From Novispirillum itersonii subsp. itersonii ATCC 12639 (GTDB taxonomy: Bacteria; Pseudomonadota; Alphaproteobacteria; Rhodospirillales; Rhodospirillaceae): a DNA stretch of 64,000 nt. The position numbers were made by a program, and so were the translations under genes. Shown here in pieces: positions 37,992 through 45,048 of this stretch (the stretch's first letter is position 1; every line of letters begins with the position of its first letter). The notes below the pieces were generated by a model. The model had not been told where the DNA came from, made no database searches, and was given only the letters and a program-made list of their open reading frames with translations. The stretch lies in assembly GCF_000381985.1 (NCBI RefSeq), contig NZ_KB907346.1, forward strand, positions 62,001 through 126,000. Reading direction: 5' to 3'.

Positions 37992-38404
37992 AAGCGTTGC
38001 TGCTGGCGGCCATGCCGGTGGTGCTGATGGATGGCACTACCCCAGACCCCAACCGCTGGTTGCAGATCGAGCCGGCCATCATCGCCGCCGTGGAATGCCG
38101 TCAAGCCTTGCCGTTGCGCGTGCTGGACGGCATTGCGCCCAATGCTCCCGGTAGTTGGTCGCTAACGCCGGAACGCAGCTTCACGGCATTCGGCTTGCCG
38201 GTGAAGCGGATCGAGCTGTTCATCGATCCGGATGGTGAGCTGGGTGCAAGCTATACAGCAGTTATTGAAAAGCGCAGCCTGGAACAGGTGCGCAAGCAAC
38301 TGAAGCTTGCCAGCCAGCGAGGGCGCATCGGCCAGCTATCGGCAGATCAGCCCAGCGCCGAAGTTCAAGTGAGCTGCACGGTCGCCGCAACAAGGCAAGG
38401 GTGA
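37988..38404 (+). CDS. Hypothetical protein, 138 aa
   Basis: It begins with ATG overlapping the lipoprotein stop (ATGA), a sign of coupling. The N-terminus MKALLLAAMPVVLMDG is a short possible signal peptide. The mature part has two cysteines (AVECRQA and VSCTVA) that could form a disulfide, consistent with a periplasmic protein working with the preceding lipoprotein. No family is recognised. The last four bases overlap the next GTG start. Confidence 0.65.
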   Translation: MKALLLAAMPVVLMDGTTPDPNRWLQIEPAIIAAVECRQALPLRVLDGIAPNAPGSWSLTPERSFTAFGLPVKRIELFIDPDGELGASYTAVIEKRSLEQVRKQLKLASQRGRIGQLSADQPSAEVQVSCTVAATRQG

Positions 38405-38877
38405 ACATCCTGCGCATTCTCTCCGGCGGCCAAACCGGCGTAGACCGGGCGGCGCTTGATTTCGCCATTGCCCGGCAAATTCCGCACGGCGGCTGGTGCC
38501 CGGCAGGCCGACGGGCCGCTGACGGCCTCCTGGATGCTCGCTACCATTTGGTGGAGACCGAATCCAGCGGCTACCGCCAGCGTACCAAGCACAATGTTCG
38601 GGACGCTGATGCAACGCTGATCATTTACCGAGGCAGGCTGGAAGGCGGCAGCCTGCTTACTCGCGATTTGGCGACGGGACACGGCAAGCCGCTTCTACTG
38701 TGCGATCTGCATGCCCCTACAGAAGTGCTGTTGGCGGCATGGCAAGACTGGTTGTTTAGCCATCCCGTCGTTATTCTCAACATTGCTGGCCCGAGTGAAG
38801 CACGCAACCCCGGTATCTACCTGCAGGCGAGCGCACTACTGGAGCTTTTCTGGAGCACGGAACATGAGCCGATCTGA
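38401..38877 (+). CDS. Putative molybdenum-carrier/SLOG-fold protein
   Basis: A 158-aa Rossmann-like protein. The motif LRILSGGQTGVDRAALDFAI followed by PHGGWCPAGRRAADG matches the 'putative molybdenum carrier' family, related to YpsA and other SLOG-superfamily proteins that bind nucleotides or nucleotide-derived ligands. GTG start overlapping the previous stop by 4 bp. Some SLOG proteins sense signalling nucleotides in conflict systems, but this group's role is not established. The molybdenum link in the family name is weak evidence. Confidence 0.8.
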   Translation: MNILRILSGGQTGVDRAALDFAIARQIPHGGWCPAGRRAADGLLDARYHLVETESSGYRQRTKHNVRDADATLIIYRGRLEGGSLLTRDLATGHGKPLLLCDLHAPTEVLLAAWQDWLFSHPVVILNIAGPSEARNPGIYLQASALLELFWSTEHEPI

Positions 38878-39133
38878 TACCCGCTGCGCGACACCTTATA
38901 TCTACTCGGGTGAGTTGCAGATTCGCCCCGAAGTAGATACCGCGCTGGCTGCGCTGAAAGACAAACCATACACCGCCATCCCTAGCTGGAAAAATGACGG
39001 AACCTGGGAGCTGTGGACGGTGGAAGGTAATGGTGAAACCGAGCCCTGCATTATCAGCGGCCCATCAACAACCTATCCCAGTGAATCGGAGGCTCTGGCT
39101 GCGGGCGTGGCTAGGTTTGCAGGACAAGACTGA
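38864..39133 (+). CDS. Hypothetical protein, 89 aa
   Basis: It starts with ATG inside the last codons of the SLOG gene (14-bp overlap) and encodes a small acidic protein beginning MSRSDTRCATPYIYSG. No signal, membrane segment or known domain is seen. The overlap suggests it is translated with the preceding gene. Confidence 0.55.
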   Translation: MSRSDTRCATPYIYSGELQIRPEVDTALAALKDKPYTAIPSWKNDGTWELWTVEGNGETEPCIISGPSTTYPSESEALAAGVARFAGQD

Positions 39134-39221
39134 ACTGCACTCGCTTCAATTTTGGTCATCCCATTCACACCCTCTTCGCGCTCATGCGATAACTTTGCAA
39201 TTTCAACCACCTGACCCAATC

Positions 39222-39611
39222 ATGCTTGGATACTGGATCGTCGTTTCAAAGCAAACACCCGAAGAACGGCACGCCATCATTGACCGCAAAAAGTCGGTGC
39301 TCGCGGAATGGGAGACAGGAGTCAGCGGCATTCGCTGGCTGGAAAAGCTGGTCGAGGAGGGCAAGGCCGCCAAGCTGCGCGGTGACGGCTATCCGAACCG
39401 CTACACGTCCACGGCAGACATCGTGCTGCCGCTCATCACGGGTGACGCCATCAAGCCTGCTGACGATGGCATCTGGGTGTTCGGCATGGATGAGGGTGAA
39501 GAGTACGCCCAGCCTCCCGGCTGGATGGGCAAGGTCAACCTGCGACCCGAGAGCATCCGCACCTGCCCGACCGATGCGGCCCTGACCATTGACGCTTGGG
39601 ATCAGTCGTAA
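39222..39611 (+). CDS. Hypothetical protein, 129 aa
   Basis: The start at 39222 gives MLGYWIVVSKQTPEERHAII; the frame is open upstream but that part reads through the preceding gene. The protein is soluble and acidic, with a KLVEEGKAAKLRGDGYPNRY segment and a Trp-rich C-terminal half (GIWVFGMDEG, PGWMGKVNLR). I do not recognise the family. It may be an immunity-type or cassette protein given its small size and setting, but this is a guess. Confidence 0.6.
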   Translation: MLGYWIVVSKQTPEERHAIIDRKKSVLAEWETGVSGIRWLEKLVEEGKAAKLRGDGYPNRYTSTADIVLPLITGDAIKPADDGIWVFGMDEGEEYAQPPGWMGKVNLRPESIRTCPTDAALTIDAWDQS

Positions 39612-39638
39612 CTCCATTCGCAACCACAAAGGAAATTC

Positions 39639-40304
39639 ATGAAGAAGAACATCGCCATCCTCGCCGCCCTCAGCGTCGCCACACTGACCGCCTGCGGCAG
39701 CAAGACCGACGCCAACGAAAAGAACTTCGGCGCGGCCATGACGCAGTATTTCGACAAGAAGGGCGACCTGTGCCTGAACACCAAGCGCTGGCCGGTTGAC
39801 TTGTCCGAGATGGACTTGCGCCTGCAAAAGACCATGCAGGCCGGGAGTGCCAACCAGATGGCCGCGCTCGAAGCCGCTGGCTTGGTCAAGGGCGAGGACA
39901 CTGAGGTGGACATCATGGGCATGATGGGCAAGCCCACGGGTGCCAAGGCTAAGATCAAGCGCTACACCCTGACCGATGCGGCCAAGCCCTTCGCACAAGA
40001 GCAGGAAGTCGCCTCCATCGGCCTCAACGGCAAGACCACTGAGAAGCAAACCGACCTGTGCTGGGGCAAGAAGGCGCTGGACAAGATCGTGAAGTGGGAA
40101 GGCCCGATGAAGTTCGGCGACTACCAAGAGGCAGGCATTACCTACACCTACAAGGTCAACAACCTCGCCGATTGGGCCAAGATGCCCGAGGTTCAAGCCG
40201 CTTTCCCGGTAGTGAAGAGCATCCTCGATGGTGTTGGCAGCAAAGAGTCCAAACACGCCGTCAAGCTGACCAGCCAAGGCTGGGAAGCGAAGGGACTGGA
40301 TTAA
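39639..40304 (+). CDS. Putative lipoprotein, 221 aa
   Basis: The N-terminus MKKNIAILAALSVATLTACG is a classic lipoprotein signal (lipobox LTAC, cleavage before Cys19). The mature part is rich in Lys and Asp and has a second, likely disulfide, pair of cysteines (GDLCLNTKRW and TDLCWGKKAL). The fold is unknown. Residue +2 is Gly, so outer-membrane sorting is likely. Good upstream AAGGAA site. The next gene starts 9 bp later with GGAGG. Confidence 0.8.
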   Translation: MKKNIAILAALSVATLTACGSKTDANEKNFGAAMTQYFDKKGDLCLNTKRWPVDLSEMDLRLQKTMQAGSANQMAALEAAGLVKGEDTEVDIMGMMGKPTGAKAKIKRYTLTDAAKPFAQEQEVASIGLNGKTTEKQTDLCWGKKALDKIVKWEGPMKFGDYQEAGITYTYKVNNLADWAKMPEVQAAFPVVKSILDGVGSKESKHAVKLTSQGWEAKGLD

Positions 40305-40313
40305 GGAGGCGGT

Positions 40314-40934
40314 ATGCCACGTATCGACCTCGCAGTACCCTTCGCCGAGAAGGATGAGGCCAAGCGGCTTGGCGCACGTTGGGACGGTGAGCGCAAGCTC
40401 TGGTATGTGCCGGACGGCGTAGATGCGGGCGCATTTGGGCGTTGGTTGCCGAGCGAGCCAGACATCAGCGTTCGCTCAAACAGCTATTTCATCGCCCAGA
40501 CCACCAAGCCGTGCTGGAAGTGCAACGAACATACAAGTGTGTTCGGCTTCATCCTGCCTGCCGGGCATGAAACGCTGGAACCCGACGAAGAGGACGATGA
40601 GCGGGATGCGTGGTATCGGCATGACGAGCCTGCCATCGTTCACTACGTCACCGATCTTTTCCCCGCCGTGGCGGCACGCATCAAAGCATTCTCGCGGCAC
40701 TACCGCGTCGATTTCAGCAAGACCACGCAAAGCTCGTACTGGATGAACCACTGCGAAAACTGCGGCATGAAGCAAGGGGACTTCGAGATGTACTGCGAGC
40801 CGCAGGGAGCGTTCTTTCCGATGGATGAGCGTGCCGCTTCCCTGATCGTCCTGCACGAGTTTGCCGAACCGTTTGGCTGCAATGGCAGCACGACTTATGG
40901 CGATCACCTCTTTGAATACATGCGGCGGGCCTAA
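40314..40934 (+). CDS. DUF5710 domain protein with zinc-ribbon-like cysteines
   Basis: A 206-aa protein whose N-terminal 45 residues (RIDLAVPFAEKDEAKRLGAR, then WDGERKLWYVPDG) match the DUF5710 domain, found in many primase- and helicase-linked mobile-element proteins. The rest has two CxxC pairs, CWKCNEH and CENCGMK, which probably bind one zinc. Preceded by GGAGG. Function unknown; the zinc-binding part suggests nucleic-acid or protein contact. Confidence 0.8.
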   Translation: MPRIDLAVPFAEKDEAKRLGARWDGERKLWYVPDGVDAGAFGRWLPSEPDISVRSNSYFIAQTTKPCWKCNEHTSVFGFILPAGHETLEPDEEDDERDAWYRHDEPAIVHYVTDLFPAVAARIKAFSRHYRVDFSKTTQSSYWMNHCENCGMKQGDFEMYCEPQGAFFPMDERAASLIVLHEFAEPFGCNGSTTYGDHLFEYMRRA

Positions 40935-41240
40935 TAATGCTAGCCCTCCGGGAATCGATGAGCCTGTTTGTGGAGTTTATTGCGTTTATCGAGATTGCGG
41001 CCAAGGCGCTGGGTAGTAGTCTGCGCCATCTTGCTTTCTGTGCTCGCTTCCGGGGGGTATCTTTCTGATCTGGTCGTGCAGGTTGATTTGGTTGTCGGGC
41101 GGGTCATTTTGGCGTTAACACTTGGAGTCGACCATGGCCTCTCAAGCAGCATCTTGCCTTATCTTGATGGCATATCAGCTCGGACTCCAATGAAGCGCAG
41201 CGGCTATTAATTTGACATTATGACGAATGAGGAGGGAATC
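40935..41240. other. Gap without a supportable gene
   Basis: A 43-codon frame from 40938 (MLALRESMSLFVEFIAFIEI) and an 80-codon frame from 40968 are open, but neither shows family similarity or a good start context. The tail includes AT-richer bases and the ribosome-binding site of the next gene. Confidence 0.5.
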
Positions 41241-41678
41241 ATGAACATTCATACAACAGAAGCAATGACTGCATTGCAGCGCAAAGTGCGCATGACCATT
41301 CCGCAGATTGGCGAACAGGCAGCACAGGCATACGAGAGCATGCGTGCAGAGGCTCAAGCGCGTCAGCTTGTCGTAAATGGGCCTTCGATTTTTGTTGCAC
41401 GTTCAATGCCCCAGGACGCTCATACAGAATTTGAACTGACCTTTTGTTTACCTGTGAAAGGCAATGATTTGCCGATACTGCCGGCTTTTTGCTGCGTTTG
41501 CTTCATGTTCGAAGGTCCTCTGGATAGATTGTTCACCCACGGATACCAGACGTTGCTTCGCAGCATTGAGGATGCGGGCCTCACGCCAAGCGATGAAAGT
41601 CGCGAGGTTTATCATGAATGGTACGGACCTGAGTCCGACAAGAATCGCATTGAAATCCAGATTGGTGTGATTGAATGA
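41241..41678 (+). CDS. GyrI-like small-molecule-binding domain protein
   Basis: A 145-aa protein (start chosen at 41241, with GAGGAGG upstream) that ends in YHEWYGPESDKNRIEIQIGV. That ending, and the VFVARSMPQDAHTEFELTF beta-strand pattern, match the GyrI-like/AraC effector-binding fold. Stand-alone members bind small amphipathic molecules, and SbmC/GyrI inhibits gyrase. No HTH is present. Ligand unknown. Confidence 0.65.
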   Translation: MNIHTTEAMTALQRKVRMTIPQIGEQAAQAYESMRAEAQARQLVVNGPSIFVARSMPQDAHTEFELTFCLPVKGNDLPILPAFCCVCFMFEGPLDRLFTHGYQTLLRSIEDAGLTPSDESREVYHEWYGPESDKNRIEIQIGVIE

Positions 41679-41782
41679 GTTTTCAGCAAAACATCTGGAC
41701 GGTTTGCTGCTTTGTTGAGGTCGCCTGTCTATGAGGCTGGTTTTACCGATGATCATTTTCTCCCTGGCCTTATTGGGCAGCC

Positions 41783-43357
41783 TCAACCCCACCCTACGCC
41801 GACAAACCCAACAGCTCGGCGACTTACCTCGAAGGTTGGTCGGATGTCTTGTACCTGGATGACTCCTCGGTCATCACGAGCCGCTGCGCCCAAGGCCCGC
41901 TGCAGAACCAGACGCACACTGCGCGGCGGCAAGGCTTGCAGACGGGACAGGACATCATCATCCAGCCTCTCGGCAAAGGCGTTGCCCCAGCTCGCCTCGT
42001 CGCGCAGACGGTTGTAGATCGACTGCGCAATGCTTCTGACCTGCTCTGGCTTGGGCGGCTGAATGTGCAACACCGTCAGCCGTGAGCGCAGCGGCCCCGG
42101 AATGGTATCCGACTCATTCGCGGTCGCGATCCAATTCACATGACTGGCATCGATGGAGAAGTCACGAATCGACAGGTCAATGAAATTCCGCGCACTGCGT
42201 GGCTCCAGAAGCGTATAGAGCGCGGCCAGCGGATCGTACTGCGGTCGGCCGTTGCTGGCCTTGTCCAGTTCATCGAGCACCACCACCGGGTTGGCCAGTG
42301 GTTGGTAGGCCAGCAGCTCAAAGAGCTGGCCTGGCTCGGAATTGCTCCAGAATGATTCGGAACCTGCGAGCGGCGAACTCGATTGTGTACTCGCCATATC
42401 GAATACGCGAAAGGGCAAATACAACTGATCGGCCAACCAGCGTGCTGCTTCGGTTTTGCCAATACCCGCCGGGCCGACCAGCAACACGGCAGGCCAGGAC
42501 ACGCGGCCATCGCCCAAGCTGGACAGGGCAAAGTGGTCGCGTAGCAGCTCAGCCAGTTCATGGAAGTTTGGAAAGGCCTGCGCGAACTCATCCAGAAGGG
42601 CTTTCCATTCCGGGGGCAGCAGGCCCAGTTGGCGGATACCATGGCCCGCTCGCTTGATCCGCTCCGCCATCGCCTGCGCGCGCTTGAACTTGTCATCGCC
42701 TTTCGGTCGGTGGCGATCCACGAACGCCTCCAGCCCGGCTTCATCGAGAAAGACGATGCTCGGCAAGAGCATTGATTTAGCGGTTTCTGTCGGCTGCTCC
42801 TGAACCTGCTCCGGTTTGGCTTCACACGGGACGGGCTCATCCTCAACCGCCATGGCAGCGCGTACATCTTCAGTCGTCACCTTACCCAGATCGTGCACCA
42901 CCTGTTGCACCCCCTGTTCGACGATGAGCTGGCGGCTGCGGCGCACTTCTTCGGCAAACAATCCTTGGATGCCGTCGTGTTGCGGACAGCGTTGTGGACG
43001 GATGCCGTCCCCGACAACCTGTACACCGCACACGGGGCATTGTTGCAGCGAAAGGTGCTTGGTCTGGGCAATCAGATCGAACACTGCTGCTGCACGTTCG
43101 CTGTGGCGTCGCGGCGGCTGGTAATGAATGGCCAGGCGATCCCGGTTGCAGCTCACCGACAGTGAGCCCTTGCGAGTGAGCACTGCGGGTGGCAGCAGGC
43201 ATTCCACCTGGGCAAACAGATGTGCCACCACGGTCAGATGCCCTGGCGCAGGTTCGACGATCTGCCGGACAAGCCAGGGATGCTGCGCCTTGAGTGCAGC
43301 AATGGCTGCTTCGTATTCCCGCAAGCGCAACGGACGGGCTTGCTTTGGCTTGCGCAT
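41783..43357 (-). CDS. AAA+ ATPase with zinc-binding N-terminal region
   Basis: A 524-aa ATPase. The N-terminal half has a CPVCGVQV...QRCPQH cysteine set that probably binds zinc. The AAA+ core at about 285-480 has Walker A VGPAGIGKTEAARWL near residue 293, Walker B VVVLDELDK near 357, and a sensor-1-like WIATANESD. This is the Lon-type AAA module, but no protease domain is present. It is divergent from the HTH gene at 43487 across 129 bp with paired operator-like repeats. It is probably an ATP-driven regulator or effector loader. Whether it assists the nearby Wadjet genes is unknown. Confidence 0.8.
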   Translation of the reverse strand: MRKPKQARPLRLREYEAAIAALKAQHPWLVRQIVEPAPGHLTVVAHLFAQVECLLPPAVLTRKGSLSVSCNRDRLAIHYQPPRRHSERAAAVFDLIAQTKHLSLQQCPVCGVQVVGDGIRPQRCPQHDGIQGLFAEEVRRSRQLIVEQGVQQVVHDLGKVTTEDVRAAMAVEDEPVPCEAKPEQVQEQPTETAKSMLLPSIVFLDEAGLEAFVDRHRPKGDDKFKRAQAMAERIKRAGHGIRQLGLLPPEWKALLDEFAQAFPNFHELAELLRDHFALSSLGDGRVSWPAVLLVGPAGIGKTEAARWLADQLYLPFRVFDMASTQSSSPLAGSESFWSNSEPGQLFELLAYQPLANPVVVLDELDKASNGRPQYDPLAALYTLLEPRSARNFIDLSIRDFSIDASHVNWIATANESDTIPGPLRSRLTVLHIQPPKPEQVRSIAQSIYNRLRDEASWGNAFAERLDDDVLSRLQALPPRSVRLVLQRALGAAARDDRGVIQVQDIRPTFEVSRRAVGFVGVGWG

Positions 43358-43376
43358 GATGGCCTCCCAAATAGCC

Positions 43377-43470
43377 TAACTATAAATTACTATAACATCG
43401 GTTTGCGCGAATCGCCAAACTCCGCACTCTCGTCTTGTCGGCCAATAAGTCTTATAGTGATTTACAGTGA
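43377..43470. promoter_or_regulatory. Paired inverted operator-like elements in the AAA+/HTH divergent promoter
   Basis: Element 1 (43377-43396, TAACTATAAATTACTATAAC) holds two direct heptamers ACTATAA 10 bp apart. Element 2 (43451-43470) is its inverted counterpart, TTATAGT-gat-TTACAGT. The two 20-bp elements agree at 16 positions when one is inverted. They flank the divergent promoters. Confidence 0.7.
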
Positions 43471-43486
43471 ATTCTCAGAGCCCGAC

Positions 43487-44197
43487 ATGCCAACCCTTGC
43501 CAACGAACAATTGCCAGGCTTTGCCGCCGCCTTGATACGACTGCGCGGGGAGACGCTGGGGCGGATCGCCGAAGCCACCGGCATCCGCACTGCCAACCTC
43601 TCTGTCTGGCTGCGTGGCAAGGAACAGGTTATCTCCGCCAAACGTGTGGTCGGCCTGTTACATCATCTCGGTATGGAAGGCGGCCGTCTGCGTGCCGACG
43701 TGTTGCACCAGTGGCAGGATCGCGGGGCGCTGGATGACAGCAGGATCGTGCTAAGCCTGTTGCAGGCCAACAACCAGCCGGTGTGGTTGTTCCAGGATGA
43801 GCAGCCGGGGCTGATCAAGACGCGCTTTCTGTTGGCAGGCGATGTGCTGATCCGCATGGAGATCGAGCCGGGCGTCGATCAGGCACTTGATCTGGCGACA
43901 GTCGTCAGGGTGGATCGTGTCATCACCACCCCTGCAGCATTGGCCGGGGTGCCAATCGACTCGTTGGCATCAGCACACAACGTCCTCTTGGCGCTGGCGG
44001 AGCAGGCCGCAGCGGACGTGGGTGACGAAGAACTGCTGGAAGGGCTGATGTTCCGTCTGACCGAAACATTGGGCAGTAATGTCTCTTCAGCGCAGGGCTG
44101 GCAACAACTGGAGCAGGCGCTGAGGCGGTCCCTAGAGGCTGGCCTGGCCCCAGGTGACATTGCGAGCTTACTCAAAGGGCACCTACAGAACAGATAG
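43487..44197 (+). CDS. HTH-domain transcriptional regulator, 236 aa
   Basis: The ATG at 43487 gives MPTLANEQLPGFAAALIRLR. The N-terminal ~75 residues contain an HTH (GETLGRIAEATGIRTANLSV, then WLRGKEQVISAKRVVGLL). The longer C-terminal part has an acidic/hydrophobic pattern and could bind a ligand or partner. It is divergent from the AAA+ gene with operator-like repeats between, so autoregulation is likely. It ends by overlapping the convergent jetD by 15 bp. Confidence 0.75.
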   Translation: MPTLANEQLPGFAAALIRLRGETLGRIAEATGIRTANLSVWLRGKEQVISAKRVVGLLHHLGMEGGRLRADVLHQWQDRGALDDSRIVLSLLQANNQPVWLFQDEQPGLIKTRFLLAGDVLIRMEIEPGVDQALDLATVVRVDRVITTPAALAGVPIDSLASAHNVLLALAEQAAADVGDEELLEGLMFRLTETLGSNVSSAQGWQQLEQALRRSLEAGLAPGDIASLLKGHLQNR

Positions 44198-45046
44198 CCA
44201 GACCGCTTCCTGTTCGAGCGCCAGTCCGGATTGGCGCATTTGTTCGGTTAACGGACCCAGATAATCAGGCAACTGCAGAACAGCACTGGTGAACTCCCGA
44301 AGCGTATCCTGCCACAGCCGCTGGCTACCATAGCGTGCCAGTTTGCTTTGCCAGTCGGGCATCAGCCAGCATTCGCAAGTGTCGCCAAGCTGTGCAAAGA
44401 GTCGCGCGAAATTGGCCAGCCCCACACCGTCATAGTCCGGGAACAGCACGACACGGCTTGCACGCGGGCGCTGCCCCAGCCAAGCGAGAAGCCGGCCATC
44501 AAGCTGTCCGCCGTAGTACAGCAGGGTGGCTTGCGTTCCTACTGGCAGCCAATCCGTGCGGTCAAACAGCGCCTGGTTCTCCACCAGCCAGAGCGGCTGC
44601 CCGCTTTGCCAGGTGTCGCCAGTTTCAATGCTCAGGCTGGCAGCCCCGAAGTGGTGCGTGAGCTGGCTGAGTGGCAGTTCGCTCCCGTGTTCGCCTTGCC
44701 GCCAGAGAACCTTTTCGCCAACGGCCTTGAGCAAGGGGTAGTAGCACTCATGCTGATGATTGCGCGCTTTGCTGTCGCGCGCGTGGGCGATGTGTTGCGC
44801 CCGCAGCGGCAGGTCGTCCGTGGCCAGCATCCCGACTTGGGGGGAGAGTGCGCTCAGATGGATATCGAATAGTCGCGGATCGCTGACACGGTAAACATCA
44901 CCGCGCCCCTGACGCTGGCAGATTACCGCTCCTGTCTGCCGGGCAAAGCGATCCAGAGCGCTGCGCTGAGCGACGGTGAAATAGCTGGCCGGCAGGGCTT
45001 GTTGGCCATGCAGCTTGAGCAAGGCTGCGCGCAGGGTTCGATCCAT
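44183..45046 (-). CDS. jetD-like: JetD/MksG-like TOPRIM nuclease of the Wadjet system
   Basis: A 287-aa protein with a C-terminal TOPRIM domain: an acidic VENQALF motif near residue 155, and PDYDGVGLANFARL (D-x-D) near residue 200. In Wadjet systems JetD is the nuclease that cuts plasmid DNA after the condensin has measured it by loop extrusion. It is the last gene of the four-gene run and starts 2 bp after the jetC stop. The N-terminal region has an arm-like helical segment. Subtype is uncertain because it is diverged from E. coli type I. Confidence 0.85.
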   Translation of the reverse strand: MDRTLRAALLKLHGQQALPASYFTVAQRSALDRFARQTGAVICQRQGRGDVYRVSDPRLFDIHLSALSPQVGMLATDDLPLRAQHIAHARDSKARNHQHECYYPLLKAVGEKVLWRQGEHGSELPLSQLTHHFGAASLSIETGDTWQSGQPLWLVENQALFDRTDWLPVGTQATLLYYGGQLDGRLLAWLGQRPRASRVVLFPDYDGVGLANFARLFAQLGDTCECWLMPDWQSKLARYGSQRLWQDTLREFTSAVLQLPDYLGPLTEQMRQSGLALEQEAVWLSVL

Positions 45047-45048
45047 AC

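Noticed and set aside
40968-41210. 80-codon plus-strand hydrophobic frame
   Set aside because: No ribosome-binding site, no similarity, and an overlapping equally open frame exists.
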